Of a stretch of DNA of 64,000 nt, positions 28,473 through 36,724 are shown piece after piece. Within the stretch, counting starts at the first letter, position 1, and each line of letters starts with the position of its first letter. Under the pieces are notes generated by a model that was not told where the DNA came from, made no database searches, and saw nothing but the letters and a program-made list of their open reading frames with translations. Made by a program: the position numbers and the translations under genes. This DNA comes from Longimicrobium sp. (GTDB lineage: Bacteria > Gemmatimonadota > Gemmatimonadetes > Longimicrobiales > Longimicrobiaceae), in the NCBI GenBank assembly GCA_036389135.1, contig DASVQP010000076.1:110001-174000 (forward strand), in the 5' to 3' direction.

Positions 28473-29366
28473 TCATCGGCTGCGCTCTTCAAGGTCGCCC
28501 CAGCGCAGCTTGCGGCGCAGGGTGGAGAAGAAGCTGCGCTCGGGGAGGCGGACGAGGGACACGCGCTCGTCTGCGCGTCGCACCACGACGCGTGCGCCGG
28601 GGATCAGCCGCTCGCTCTCCTGACCGTCGATCGTCAGGATCAGCTCCTCGGTGGGCGAGAGCACCTCCACCGTCAGCGTCTCCTCGGCGGGGAGGACGAG
28701 GGGGCGCACGCTCAGCGTGTGGGGAGATATCGGGGTGGCGATGATGCAGTCCACGTCGGGGTGGACGATGGGGCCGCCCGCCGAGAGGGAGTACGCCGTT
28801 GAGCCGGTGGGCGTCGCCAGGATGATGCCGTCGGCGCTGTAGCTCCCCACCTCCTCGCGCAGCGCCGTCACCTGCAGCCGGATCACGCGCGCCGAGCCGC
28901 CCTTGTGCAGCACCGCGTCGTTCAGCGCCAGGTACTCCCCGCGCGCCACGCCGTCCGGCCCCACCGAGCGGATGTCCAGCGCCATGCGCCGGTCCAGCTC
29001 GAAGTCGCCGCGCAGCCAGCAGTCCAGCGCCACCTCCAGCTCGGAGGGCGGCGCGGTGGTGAGGAAGCCCAGGTGTCCCAGGTTGATCCCCAGCACCGGG
29101 ACGGAGTCGCGCGCCACCAGCCGTGCGCCCCTCAGCAGCGTCCCGTCGCCCCCCAGCGTGAGGAGCACGTCGAGCGTGGGCACCAGGCCGGGCGTCAGGA
29201 CCGCCGAACCGGGGGCAGCCTCCAGGAGGTCGTCCTCCAGGAACAGCTCCAGCCCGCGTTCCCGGACGAAAGCCAGGAGGCGGGCCAGCGCCGCTTCGAG
29301 CTCGTCGTACCGCGCATGGCCGACGACGCCCACGCGCCACGGCCCCGCGCCGTCAGGCGGTCTCAA
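28473..29366 (-). CDS. nadK: NAD kinase
   Basis: Phosphorylates NAD to NADP. The family motif LTLGGDGTLLRGARLV carries the catalytic GGDGT. The second conserved region, STAYSLSAGGPIVHPD, and the distal SPHTLSVRPLVLP segment are present. The longest form starts at TTG 29366, overlapping the end of dxs by 14 bp, and has 297 residues. GTG 29333 (VGVVGHARYDE) is an equally reasonable start. The overlap implies translational coupling to dxs. A terminator follows. Confidence 0.93.
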   Translation of the reverse strand: MRPPDGAGPWRVGVVGHARYDELEAALARLLAFVRERGLELFLEDDLLEAAPGSAVLTPGLVPTLDVLLTLGGDGTLLRGARLVARDSVPVLGINLGHLGFLTTAPPSELEVALDCWLRGDFELDRRMALDIRSVGPDGVARGEYLALNDAVLHKGGSARVIRLQVTALREEVGSYSADGIILATPTGSTAYSLSAGGPIVHPDVDCIIATPISPHTLSVRPLVLPAEETLTVEVLSPTEELILTIDGQESERLIPGARVVVRRADERVSLVRLPERSFFSTLRRKLRWGDLEERSR

Positions 29367-31290
29367 GCAGCTTCCGCAGCGGCTTGCCCACCAGCGTGCG
29401 CGCCCGCGCCGCGATCCCCTCTGGCGTGAGCCCCAGCTCGCCCAGCAGCTCGGCGCGCTCGCCGTGCTCCACGAAGCGGTCCGGAAGCCCCATCGAGGCG
29501 CAGCGCACCCCCGGCCAGCGCTCCGCCACGTGCGCCGCCGCGTACGTGCCGAAGCCGTTCACCACCGTCCCCTCCTCCACCGTCAGCAGGTGCGGGTGCG
29601 CGGGGAAGAGGCGCTCCAGCGTCCCCTCGTCGAGCGGCTTCACGAAGCGGGCGTTGACCACCGTGGCCGAGACGCCTTCGCGCTGCAGCATCTCCGCGGC
29701 GGCCATCGCGGGGGCAACCATCGTTCCCACCGCCAGGATCGCGACGTCCTTGCCGGTGCGCAGCGTCTCCCAGCTCCCGTGCACCACCGGCTCGATCTCG
29801 GCGATCGGCCTCGGCAGCGCGGGGACGTTGTCGCGCGGAATGCGGATGGCAAAGGGGCCGTGCTTCCCCTCCAGCGCCAGCTTCATCAGCCCGATCAGCT
29901 CGTCCGCGTTGTGCGGCGCCGCGATCGTCATCCCCGGCACCGCCAGCAGGTAGGCGATGTCGAGCCCGCCGTGATGCGTCTGCCCGTCGTCGCCCGCGAT
30001 GCCGGCGCGGTCCATCACGAAGCACACCGGCAGCTCCTGCAGCGCCACGTCGTGCACGATGGAGTCGTACGCGCGCTGGAGGAAGGTGGAGTAGATCGCC
30101 ACCACCGGCTTGATTCCCTGCGTCGCCAGGCCGGCGGCAAAGGTCACGGCGTGCCCCTCGGCGATCCCCACGTCGAAGAAACGCTCCGGGTGCGCCTTCT
30201 GGAAGATGTCGGTGCTCGTGCCGCCGGCCATCGCGGCGGTGATCGCCACCACGTCCTTGTCCTCGGCGGCCAGCTCCGTCAGCGCCTGCCCGAAGACGTT
30301 CTGCCAGCGCGGGAGCCCGGCGGCGGAGACCTTGAGCGGCGCGCCGGTGGTGCGGTCGAAGCCGCCCTGCGCGTGCCACTTCACCTGGTCCGCCTCGGCC
30401 GGCGCGAACCCCTTCCCCTTGGTGGTGAGCACGTGCACCAGCCGCGGCCCCTTCATCTTGCGCACCTGCTCGAAGATGTCGACCAGCGAGGCGACGTCGT
30501 GCCCATCTACCGGACCCACGTAGCGGAAGCCCAGCTCCTCGAAGAGCATCCCCGGGACGAACATCCCCTTGAACGCGCCGTCCGCGCGCACCGCGAAGTG
30601 CTCCACCATCTCGCCGATGGTGCCGATGCGCGGCGCGGCGTGCACCAGCCGCTTCACCTCGTCGCGGATGCGGTTGTACAGCGGCGACGTCCGCACCTCG
30701 GTCAGCCGCTTGTGCACCCCCAGGTACTTGTGCAGCGCCCCCACGTTGGGGGAGATCGACATCTGGTTGTCGTTGAGGACCACGATCAGGTCGCGGTCGG
30801 TATCGCCGGCGTTGTTGAGCGCCTCGTACGCCAGCCCGCACGTCATGGAGCCGTCGCCGATCACCGCGATCGCCTCGTAGTCGTCGCCGCGCAGGTCGCG
30901 CGCGGCGGCGATCCCCACGGCGGCGGAGATCGAGGTGGCGGCGTGCCCGGCGCCGAAGACGTCGTACTCGCTCTCGTCGCGGCGCAGGAAGCCGGAGAGC
31001 CCGTGGCGCTTGCGGATCCCGGGCATCCCCTCGTTGCGCCCTGTGAGGATCTTGTGCGGGTACGCCTGGTGCCCCACGTCCCAGATGAGCTGGTCGCGCG
31101 GCGTGTCGAAGGCGCGGTGCAGCGCCACGGCGAGCTCCACCGCACCCAGGTTGGAGCCGAAGTGCGCGCCCTTGTGGGCCGCCACCACGTCGATCACGCG
31201 GTCGCGCACTTCCTGGCAGAGGGCGGGAAGCTCCTCGGCTGGCAGCGCGCGGACGTCCGCGGGTAATTTCACTCTGTCGAGAAGTGCCAC
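29353..31290 (-). CDS. dxs: 1-deoxy-D-xylulose-5-phosphate synthase
   Basis: Thiamine-diphosphate enzyme that condenses pyruvate and glyceraldehyde 3-phosphate, the first step of the MEP isoprenoid pathway. I place the start at GTG 31290 (MALLDRVKLPADV), with a strong GGAAGGAG site just upstream, giving 645 residues. The TPP region reads VIGDGSMTCGLAYEALN, then VVLNDNQMSIS. The transketolase central domain includes DRAGIAGDDGQTHHG. ispA, in the neighbouring operon, uses the product pathway. Two candidate promoters lie upstream. Confidence 0.96.
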   Translation of the reverse strand: MALLDRVKLPADVRALPAEELPALCQEVRDRVIDVVAAHKGAHFGSNLGAVELAVALHRAFDTPRDQLIWDVGHQAYPHKILTGRNEGMPGIRKRHGLSGFLRRDESEYDVFGAGHAATSISAAVGIAAARDLRGDDYEAIAVIGDGSMTCGLAYEALNNAGDTDRDLIVVLNDNQMSISPNVGALHKYLGVHKRLTEVRTSPLYNRIRDEVKRLVHAAPRIGTIGEMVEHFAVRADGAFKGMFVPGMLFEELGFRYVGPVDGHDVASLVDIFEQVRKMKGPRLVHVLTTKGKGFAPAEADQVKWHAQGGFDRTTGAPLKVSAAGLPRWQNVFGQALTELAAEDKDVVAITAAMAGGTSTDIFQKAHPERFFDVGIAEGHAVTFAAGLATQGIKPVVAIYSTFLQRAYDSIVHDVALQELPVCFVMDRAGIAGDDGQTHHGGLDIAYLLAVPGMTIAAPHNADELIGLMKLALEGKHGPFAIRIPRDNVPALPRPIAEIEPVVHGSWETLRTGKDVAILAVGTMVAPAMAAAEMLQREGVSATVVNARFVKPLDEGTLERLFPAHPHLLTVEEGTVVNGFGTYAAAHVAERWPGVRCASMGLPDRFVEHGERAELLGELGLTPEGIAARARTLVGKPLRKLLETA

Positions 31291-31338
31291 GGGGCTCCTT
31301 CCACTCTCAAGGGTCGGCCGGAACGGCCGCATCCGAAC

Positions 31339-31367
31339 AATCTAGACCATGAGCCGCGCTCAACCAA
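31339..31367 (-). promoter_or_regulatory. Candidate proximal promoter of dxs
   Basis: TTGGTT (31362-31367), a 17-bp spacer, then TAGATT (31339-31344) on the minus strand, about 50 bp before the dxs GTG. Confidence 0.5.
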
Positions 31368-31404
31368 CCTCCGCCGGTCACAGCCGCGGCACGGCTTCCA
31401 CTTT

Positions 31405-31433
31405 ACAGTACAAAGTATCCACGTCCGCGTCAA
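31405..31433 (-). promoter_or_regulatory. Candidate distal promoter of dxs
   Basis: TTGACG (31428-31433), a 17-bp spacer, then TACTGT (31405-31410) on the minus strand. It lies in an AT-richer patch with an ACTTT-N7-AAAGT palindrome that could be an operator. Confidence 0.4.
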
Positions 31434-31453
31434 CCTTCTCCGCGCGCACGGCA

Positions 31454-31951
31454 CTAGCCGAGCAGGTCGTACAACCGAAGGTGGTGGAAGTTGAACACGT
31501 CCACACCTTCCGATCGGAGGTACTGCGAGAGACGGAAATCGTCCGTCAGGACGAGATAACGGCCCTTCGCCTCGCGCAGCACGGCCGTATCGGTGATCCC
31601 GAAACGCGGGAATGCGGGGTCCTCTGCGAGTTCCGACGCGGGTGTGTGTTCTTCGCCGAAAAGTCCAAGCCCCGCGCTAAGCGCCGCGAATACACCCGAC
31701 CGGGTACGACCCGCCAGCTGCCCCGCGAGGTTGCTGACCTCGGTCAGGATGTGCGGTGTGGTGACGATCTGTCTGAAGTGCTCTATAAACGCCACGAGGA
31801 GATCGTGATCCCCGGACGTGAACTGCATTGTTCGCTTGAACTTTCCGATCTCACGCGGATCGTGCGCGCCCACGAAGTACATCAGGAGCAGGTTGGTGTC
31901 GATGAGCACCCCCGATCCACGATAGCGCGCCACGGTAGCGGCGGGGATCAT
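31454..31951 (-). CDS. PIN-domain ribonuclease-like protein
   Basis: A 165-residue protein with the PIN-fold acidic residues D18 (VLIDTNLLLMY), E71 (HILTEVSNLAG), D121 (GITDTAVLREA) and D137/D138 (LTDDFRLSQYL). PIN proteins are Mg-dependent RNases, most often toxins. The partner gene just upstream (87 residues, ATGA overlap) does not look like a usual VapB or Phd antitoxin. The pair may therefore be an unusual toxin-antitoxin system or a PIN protein with another role. The conserved acid set suggests an active enzyme. Confidence 0.75.
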   Translation of the reverse strand: MIPAATVARYRGSGVLIDTNLLLMYFVGAHDPREIGKFKRTMQFTSGDHDLLVAFIEHFRQIVTTPHILTEVSNLAGQLAGRTRSGVFAALSAGLGLFGEEHTPASELAEDPAFPRFGITDTAVLREAKGRYLVLTDDFRLSQYLRSEGVDVFNFHHLRLYDLLG

Positions 31952-32211
31952 GCGACGGAACGGATCTTCATCGAGCGGACCTCGCCCGTCTCGCGGTCCA
32001 CCTCGAAGATCTTGTAGTCCCGCCCGCTCCCCGCACGCGCGAGCGCCACGAACGGATTGGCGGGGCTCGGCCAGCTCAACGTAATCAGCCAGAACCGCTC
32101 GTCAGACGAAGGCTCCACTTCCTCCAGCAGGAGGCTGCTCTCGCCCCGCTCCCCGTACATCTCCTTCGCATAGCGCACGGCCGCCTGAACCGCCGTCTTC
32201 ACATCGATCAT
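31948..32211 (-). CDS. Unknown 87-residue protein coupled to a PIN gene
   Basis: Starts at ATG 32211 with a near-ideal GGAGGTGA ribosome site, and its stop overlaps the PIN gene start (ATGA). The protein is predicted to begin with an amphipathic helix (DVKTAVQAAVRYAKEMYG), followed by a beta-rich part ending FEVDRETGEVRSMKIRSV. That C-terminal part looks like a small sheet domain seen in many unnamed cytosolic proteins. I recognise no DNA-binding motif. By position it is the candidate antitoxin of the PIN protein, but this is inference only. Confidence 0.65.
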   Translation of the reverse strand: MIDVKTAVQAAVRYAKEMYGERGESSLLLEEVEPSSDERFWLITLSWPSPANPFVALARAGSGRDYKIFEVDRETGEVRSMKIRSVA

Positions 32212-32251
32212 CGTTCACCTCCGACCCTTGTTGGGGAGACGATTCCGTTTC

Positions 32252-32273
32252 TTCCTCTGTGTCTCTGTGTGAG
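32252..32273. repeat. Solitary CTCTGTGT arm
   Basis: TTCCTCTGTGTCTCTGTGTG is identical in type to the right arms at 28403, 36638 and 58934, but no left arm lies within the 108-bp gap between the 87-residue gene and ispA. It may be a remnant of a broken element. Confidence 0.75.
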
Positions 32274-32319
32274 CTATGCAGTTGCAGTTCTCCGCCGCTC
32301 CGCTCGAGCCCCATTGTTC

Positions 32320-33240
32320 TCAACTCCGCCGCTCGAGCACGAAGCGCGCGAGCGCCTCCAGCTCCGGCGAGGCGATGCGGGCGGCGCGCAAGGCGAAGAT
32401 CGCCTCCTCTACCCGGCTGGCGGCGAGGGCGCGGGCGCCCGCGATGCCAAAGAGCGCCGGGTACGTCGCCTTCCCCACCGACTCGTCCTTGCCCGCGGTC
32501 TTTCCCAGCGCCTCCGCGCTGGCGGTGACGTCCAGCACGTCGTCCACGATCTGGAAGGCGAGGCCGACGTCCTCGCCGTACACCGTGAGCGCGGCCAGCA
32601 CCTCCTCCCGCGCCCCGGCGGCGAGGGCGCCGATGCGGAGAGAGGCGGCGAGGAGCGCGCCCGTCTTGCGCCGGTGGATCGACTCCAGCGCGGCGGCGTT
32701 GACGGGACGCTCCTCGCTCTCCAGATCCAGCACCTGCCCGCCCACCATCCCGGCCGCGCCGCTCGCCCCGCACAGCTCGGCCGCGAGCCGCGCCCGCCGC
32801 TCCCGTGGAAGCTCCAGCGCGCGTGCGGCGCCGTCCAGCACGGACACGGCGGCGGGGATCAGCGCCGCGCCCGCCAGCGTCGCCCGCGCCACGCCGAACA
32901 CCACGTGCAGGGTGGCACGCCCACGGCGCAGGGCGTCGTCGTCCATCGAGGGGAGGTCGTCGTGCACCAGGGAGTAGGTGTGGACGATCTCCACCGCCGT
33001 CGCCAGGCGGTACACGCGCTCGTCCGGCTCGCCGGCGGAGGCGCGCCAGGCCGCGGCGCACAGGATGGGGCGCAGGCGCTTCCCCGGCGTGGCGAGGGCG
33101 TAGCGGACGGGCTCGCGGAGGGGGAGCGCCACGGAGCGCGTGAGCTCCCGCGCGACCTCTTCCAGCGCATGGTTCACGCGGGCACGCTCGCGCGCGAGGA
33201 AGTCGTCGAGCCGCGCCGAGGCGGGGCCGGCCAGCGTCAC
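32320..33240 (-). CDS. ispA: Short-chain polyprenyl (farnesyl) diphosphate synthase
   Basis: Prenyltransferase condensing isopentenyl diphosphate units to C15 (or C20). GTG 33240 overlaps the xseB stop (GTGA) and gives 306 residues. The first Asp-rich motif is DDLPSMDD at 94-101, with two residues inserted as in bacterial type-II FPP synthases. Y89, five residues before it, supports a C15 product. The second motif is VDDVLD. PGKRLRPIL near residue 52 is the diphosphate-binding segment. It ends a five-gene operon with ymdB, folD, xseA and xseB. Confidence 0.93.
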   Translation of the reverse strand: MTLAGPASARLDDFLARERARVNHALEEVARELTRSVALPLREPVRYALATPGKRLRPILCAAAWRASAGEPDERVYRLATAVEIVHTYSLVHDDLPSMDDDALRRGRATLHVVFGVARATLAGAALIPAAVSVLDGAARALELPRERRARLAAELCGASGAAGMVGGQVLDLESEERPVNAAALESIHRRKTGALLAASLRIGALAAGAREEVLAALTVYGEDVGLAFQIVDDVLDVTASAEALGKTAGKDESVGKATYPALFGIAGARALAASRVEEAIFALRAARIASPELEALARFVLERRS

Positions 33241-33461
33241 CGCTCCTCCGCCATCGGGTCCTGCCGGAACCCGTCGCCCTCCTCCACCAGCAGGCGGATG
33301 CGCTCCTCGGCGCCGTCCAGCACCGCCTCGGCGCCGCGGAGGAGGCGCACCCCCTCCTCGAAGAGCGCCAGTGACTCGTCCAGCTCCAGGCCGTCGCCTT
33401 CCAGCTGCTCCACGATCTCGCCCAGGCGCTCCAGCGCGCCCTCCAGCCTGGTTTCGCTCAT
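33237..33461 (-). CDS. xseB: Exodeoxyribonuclease VII small subunit
   Basis: Small helical subunit that assembles with XseA into exonuclease VII, which degrades single-stranded DNA. ATG 33461 gives 74 residues, the normal size. The family segment LEGDGLELDESLALFEEGVR is clear. It overlaps xseA by 4 bp (ATGA) and ispA by 4 bp (GTGA), showing full translational coupling. Confidence 0.95.
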   Translation of the reverse strand: MSETRLEGALERLGEIVEQLEGDGLELDESLALFEEGVRLLRGAEAVLDGAEERIRLLVEEGDGFRQDPMAEER

Positions 33462-34720
33462 CGGTCCGTCGTGGGCTCGGCGCGGCAGGGGACGGTGCCG
33501 TCCGCCACGCGCAGGTCGAAGCGCCCTCCCGGCGCGAAGTCGGCGCGGGAGCGGAGCACCCGCCCCTCCGGCGACAGCGGAACGGCGAAGCCGCGCGCCA
33601 GCGTAGCCAGCGGAGAGAGCGCGTGCAGCCGCCCCGCCATCGCCGACACCCGCTCGCGCCGGCCGCGCAGCCCACGCTCCGCCGCGTCGCGCAGGTCCAG
33701 CCGCGCGGAGAAGACCGCCTCGCGCCCCTCCGCCACCTGCTCGCGCGCCGCATCCACCAGCCGCGCGCGCAGCTCCGCGACCTCGCGCCGCACGCGGTGG
33801 GCATCGGGTACGGCGGCTTCGGCGGCGGCGGACGGGGTGGGGGCGCGCAGGTCGGCCACCAGGTCCGCGATGGTTACGTCGGTCTCGTGCCCCACGGCCG
33901 AGATCACCGGGATGGGCGACTCGGCGATCGCGCGCGCCACCACTTCCTCGTTGAAGGCCCACAGGTCCTCCACCGAGCCGCCGCCGCGCCCCACGATCAG
34001 CACGTCCGCGCACCCGGCGCGCCCCAGCCGGCGGATGGCGGCGGCGATCTCGGCCGGGGCGCCCTCCCCCTGCACCCGCGTGGGGGCGAGCACCAGGCGC
34101 GTCCACGGAGCCCGCCTGCGCACCACCGCCGCCACGTCGCGCAGGGCGGCGCCGTCGCGCGAGGTTACAACCCCCACGCACGCCGGGTGCGCGGGAAGAG
34201 GGCGCTTCCGCTCGGGCGAGGTCAGCCCCTCCAGCTCCAGGCGGGTGCGCAGCCGGTCGAAGGCCAGCTTCCAAAGCCCCTCGCCACGCCCCTCCAGCTC
34301 CGCCACCACGAGCTGGAACTCGCCGCGCGGCTCGTACAGCGTCACGCGTCCCAGCGCGCGAACCTCCATCCCCTCGGCCGGCGCGGTGGGGAGGCGGCGG
34401 GCCTCGTCGCGCCACATCACGCAGCGCAGCTGGGCGTCGGGGCCGCGCAGGGTGAAGTAGACGTGGCCGGAGCGCGCCTTGGTGAAGTTGCTGACCTCGC
34501 CCACGACCCACATCGGCGGGAGGACGCTCTCCACCAGCTCGCGCGCGGCGGCGTTGACGTCGGCCACCGTCCACTCCGGGCGTGCTGCGCGGGGCGGGGG
34601 GAACCCCGCGTCCGCGTCGCGGGCGGCGACGGCGCGCGCCACCTCCTCGTTGCGGGCCTCGTTCATCCCGCGCCTGGGCCGCTCGCTGGCGCCCGCCGAG
34701 GAGAAGAGGTCGTACGTCAC
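33458..34720 (-). CDS. xseA: Exodeoxyribonuclease VII large subunit
   Basis: Catalytic subunit of exonuclease VII. It has 420 residues from GTG 34720, which overlaps the folD stop (GTGA). The N-terminal OB-fold (about 48-145) includes VVGEVSNFTKARSGHVYFTL. The catalytic core has the VLIVGRGGGSVEDLWAFNEE segment near residue 240, followed by the DVTIADLVADLRAPTPSAAAE part. Helical coils reach to about 370. All expected parts are present. ATG 34666 (MNEARNEE) is a possible later start. Confidence 0.95.
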   Translation of the reverse strand: MTYDLFSSAGASERPRRGMNEARNEEVARAVAARDADAGFPPPRAARPEWTVADVNAAARELVESVLPPMWVVGEVSNFTKARSGHVYFTLRGPDAQLRCVMWRDEARRLPTAPAEGMEVRALGRVTLYEPRGEFQLVVAELEGRGEGLWKLAFDRLRTRLELEGLTSPERKRPLPAHPACVGVVTSRDGAALRDVAAVVRRRAPWTRLVLAPTRVQGEGAPAEIAAAIRRLGRAGCADVLIVGRGGGSVEDLWAFNEEVVARAIAESPIPVISAVGHETDVTIADLVADLRAPTPSAAAEAAVPDAHRVRREVAELRARLVDAAREQVAEGREAVFSARLDLRDAAERGLRGRRERVSAMAGRLHALSPLATLARGFAVPLSPEGRVLRSRADFAPGGRFDLRVADGTVPCRAEPTTDR

Positions 34721-35628
34721 GCGGCGGTCCCGGCGCGGCGGCGGGCACGGGCGGCGGCGCGGCGGGCCGCCTCCACCGTGTTGCGCAGGAGCATGGCGAT
34801 GGTCATCGGCCCCACCCCGCCCGGCACCGGCGTGATGGCGGAGGCCACCTCGCGCACCGCGTCGAACTCCACGTCGCCGCGGATCACGTAGCCGCGCGGG
34901 TCCGCGGGGTCCGCCACGCGGGTGGTCCCCACGTCCAGCACCACGGCGCCCGGCTTCACCATGTCGCGCGTGATCAGCCCCGGCTTCCCCACCGCGACCA
35001 CCAGGATGTCCGCCATGCGCGTGTGCGAGGCAAGGTCCACGGTGTGGCGGTGGCAGAGGGTAACGGTGGCGTTGGGCCCCGGCGCCATGAGGAGCGACGC
35101 CAGCGGCTTGCTGACGATCAGCGACCTCCCCACCACCACCGCGTGCCGCCCGTGCGTGGGCACGCCCTCGCGGCGGAGGAGCTCCATGATCCCCGCCGGA
35201 GTGGCGGGAAGGAAGCCCACGGGATCGCCCACGAAGGCGCGCCCCACGTTGAGCGGATGGAAGCCGTCCACGTCCTTGGCGGGGTGCACGCGCTCCAGCA
35301 CCGCCATCGGATCGATGTGGGGCGGAAGAGGGAGCTGCACCAGGATGCCGTGCACCGCCGGGTCCGCGTTCAGGCCGTCGATGACGCCGAACAGCTCATC
35401 GGCGCTGATGGTGGCGCCCAGGTGAACTAGGCGGTCGTTCATCCCCGCTTCCTGGCACGCGCGCGTCTTGCTGCGCACGTAGACCTCGCTGGCGGGATCG
35501 TTCCCCACCAGCACCACCACCAGGCCGGGTACGACGCCCTCCTCGGAGCGGAGGCGCTCGACCTCGGCCGCGACCTCGGCGCGGATCTCCCGCCCGATGC
35601 GGGTGCCCTCGATGATGCGCGCGCTCAC
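34717..35628 (-). CDS. folD: Methylenetetrahydrofolate dehydrogenase/cyclohydrolase
   Basis: Bifunctional one-carbon enzyme interconverting 5,10-methylene-THF and 10-formyl-THF. GTG 35628 overlaps the ymdB stop (GTGA) and gives 303 residues. The catalytic Tyr and Lys fall at Y50 and K54 (VYVRSKTRACQEAGM), as in the E. coli enzyme. QLPLPPHID, VVVGRSLIVSKPLASLL and TPVPGGVGPMT are the standard signatures. A short Ala/Arg-rich tail is extra. It is second in the operon. Confidence 0.96.
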   Translation of the reverse strand: MSARIIEGTRIGREIRAEVAAEVERLRSEEGVVPGLVVVLVGNDPASEVYVRSKTRACQEAGMNDRLVHLGATISADELFGVIDGLNADPAVHGILVQLPLPPHIDPMAVLERVHPAKDVDGFHPLNVGRAFVGDPVGFLPATPAGIMELLRREGVPTHGRHAVVVGRSLIVSKPLASLLMAPGPNATVTLCHRHTVDLASHTRMADILVVAVGKPGLITRDMVKPGAVVLDVGTTRVADPADPRGYVIRGDVEFDAVREVASAITPVPGGVGPMTIAMLLRNTVEAARRAAARARRRAGTAA

Positions 35629-36437
35629 TTCTTCCTGAACTCCCCCTGTAGGACCCGTTCGTACGGCACGCTCACCCGTTGGATGGAGCGGGCGTGCCCC
35701 GTCTTGTCGTCCACGTCCACCACCGCGCCCTGCAGCGTCAGCTCCTCGTCGGCAGGCTGCAGCCGCTCGCCGCGGGCGAGGGTGCGCTGCCGCTCGATCG
35801 AGAGTTCCGCCTTCATCCCGATCACGCCACCAAGGCCACCGGTGAGCCCCAGGTCGGTGATCTGCGCCGTCCCACCCGGCAGCACGCGCTCGTCCGCCGT
35901 CTGGCAGTGCGTGTGCGTTCCCACCACCGCCGCCACGCGCCCGTCCAGATACCGTGCGAACGCCTGCTTCTCGCTCGTCGCCTCCGCGTGGAAGTCGACC
36001 ACGATCACGTTCGCCTCGCCGCGCAGCTCCGCGATCAGCGCGTCCGCCATGCGAAACGGATCGTCCAGCGGAGGCATGAAGGTGCGCCCCTGGAGGTTGA
36101 TCACCCCCAGCCTCACCGCCCCCACCTTGACCACCGTGTGCCCGCGTCCCGGGTTGGGAGGCGGGTAGTTGGCGGGGCGCAGGAGGCGCGGCTCGCGGTC
36201 CAGGAGGGGGAGGATCTCCTTCTTGTCCCACACGTGATTGCCGGTGGTGATGACGTCCACCCCCAGCTCCAGGAACTCGCGGACGGTGTCGGGCGTGATG
36301 CCAAACCCGCCGGCGGAGTTCTCGCCGTTGAGGATGACGGCGTCCGCCCCCACGTCCTTGCGCACGAGCCGCAGGAGCTGCGTCACCACGCGCCGTCCCG
36401 GCGACCCGATGACGTCCGCCACGAAGAGGATCTTCAC
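35625..36437 (-). CDS. ymdB: YmdB-type metallophosphoesterase
   Basis: A 270-residue member of the TIGR00282/YmdB family. In Bacillus it is a 2',3'-cyclic-nucleotide phosphodiesterase affecting biofilm and sporulation decisions. Metal-binding motifs are DVIGSPGRRVV near the N-terminus, GNHVWDKKE (about 66-74), and VDFHAEATSEKQA and GTHTHCQTADE further on. It follows rny, separated by a repeat and a hairpin, and heads the folD-xseA-xseB-ispA operon. A TAGATT -10-like box is at 36486-36491 with a weak -35. The close link to rny is common in bacteria. Confidence 0.92.
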   Translation of the reverse strand: MKILFVADVIGSPGRRVVTQLLRLVRKDVGADAVILNGENSAGGFGITPDTVREFLELGVDVITTGNHVWDKKEILPLLDREPRLLRPANYPPPNPGRGHTVVKVGAVRLGVINLQGRTFMPPLDDPFRMADALIAELRGEANVIVVDFHAEATSEKQAFARYLDGRVAAVVGTHTHCQTADERVLPGGTAQITDLGLTGGLGGVIGMKAELSIERQRTLARGERLQPADEELTLQGAVVDVDDKTGHARSIQRVSVPYERVLQGEFRKK

Positions 36438-36574
36438 TCGCCCGGCCTCACCCCGTTTTGCGTGATCCTGTACCTCGACGCGGGCAATCTATCGCGCGTC
36501 CCAACCTCCGCACACCCCCGCCTGCGGCATCCGCCACCGGGCCAGCATAGTCGTGCGGCCGGTGTCCCAAAAAC

Positions 36575-36660
36575 CATCACACAGAGGGCACAGAGGGCAC
36601 TGCAAGACGCAGAGAACCCCTTCTCTGTTCTCTCCGTACCCTCTGTGTCTCTGTGTGAGG
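36575..36660. repeat. CACAGAGGG-type inverted array, rny/ymdB junction
   Basis: The left arm CATCACACAGAGGGCACAGA starts at 36575. The right arm (36638-36660) reads ACCCTCTGTGTCTCTGTGTG. Same family as 28330-28423, with a different A/C-rich loop. Confidence 0.88.
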
Positions 36661-36668
36661 CGCAGTTA

Positions 36669-36703
36669 AGAGGGCCCAGCTCCACACGGAAGCCGGGCCC
36701 TCT
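36669..36703 (-). terminator. Terminator downstream of rny
   Basis: Stem AGAGGGCCC / GGGCCCTCT (9 bp, perfect) with a 17-nt loop, about 20 bp past the rny stop. The minus-strand tail TTAACTG is only weakly T-rich. Confidence 0.55.
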
Positions 36704-36724
36704 GAATGGATCGAGGCAAGCGGA

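Noticed and set aside
32320..33804. Single 494-codon frame covering ispA and part of xseA
   Set aside because: The conserved prenyltransferase begins at GTG 33240, coupled to the xseB stop; the upstream part is out-of-frame xseB/xseA.
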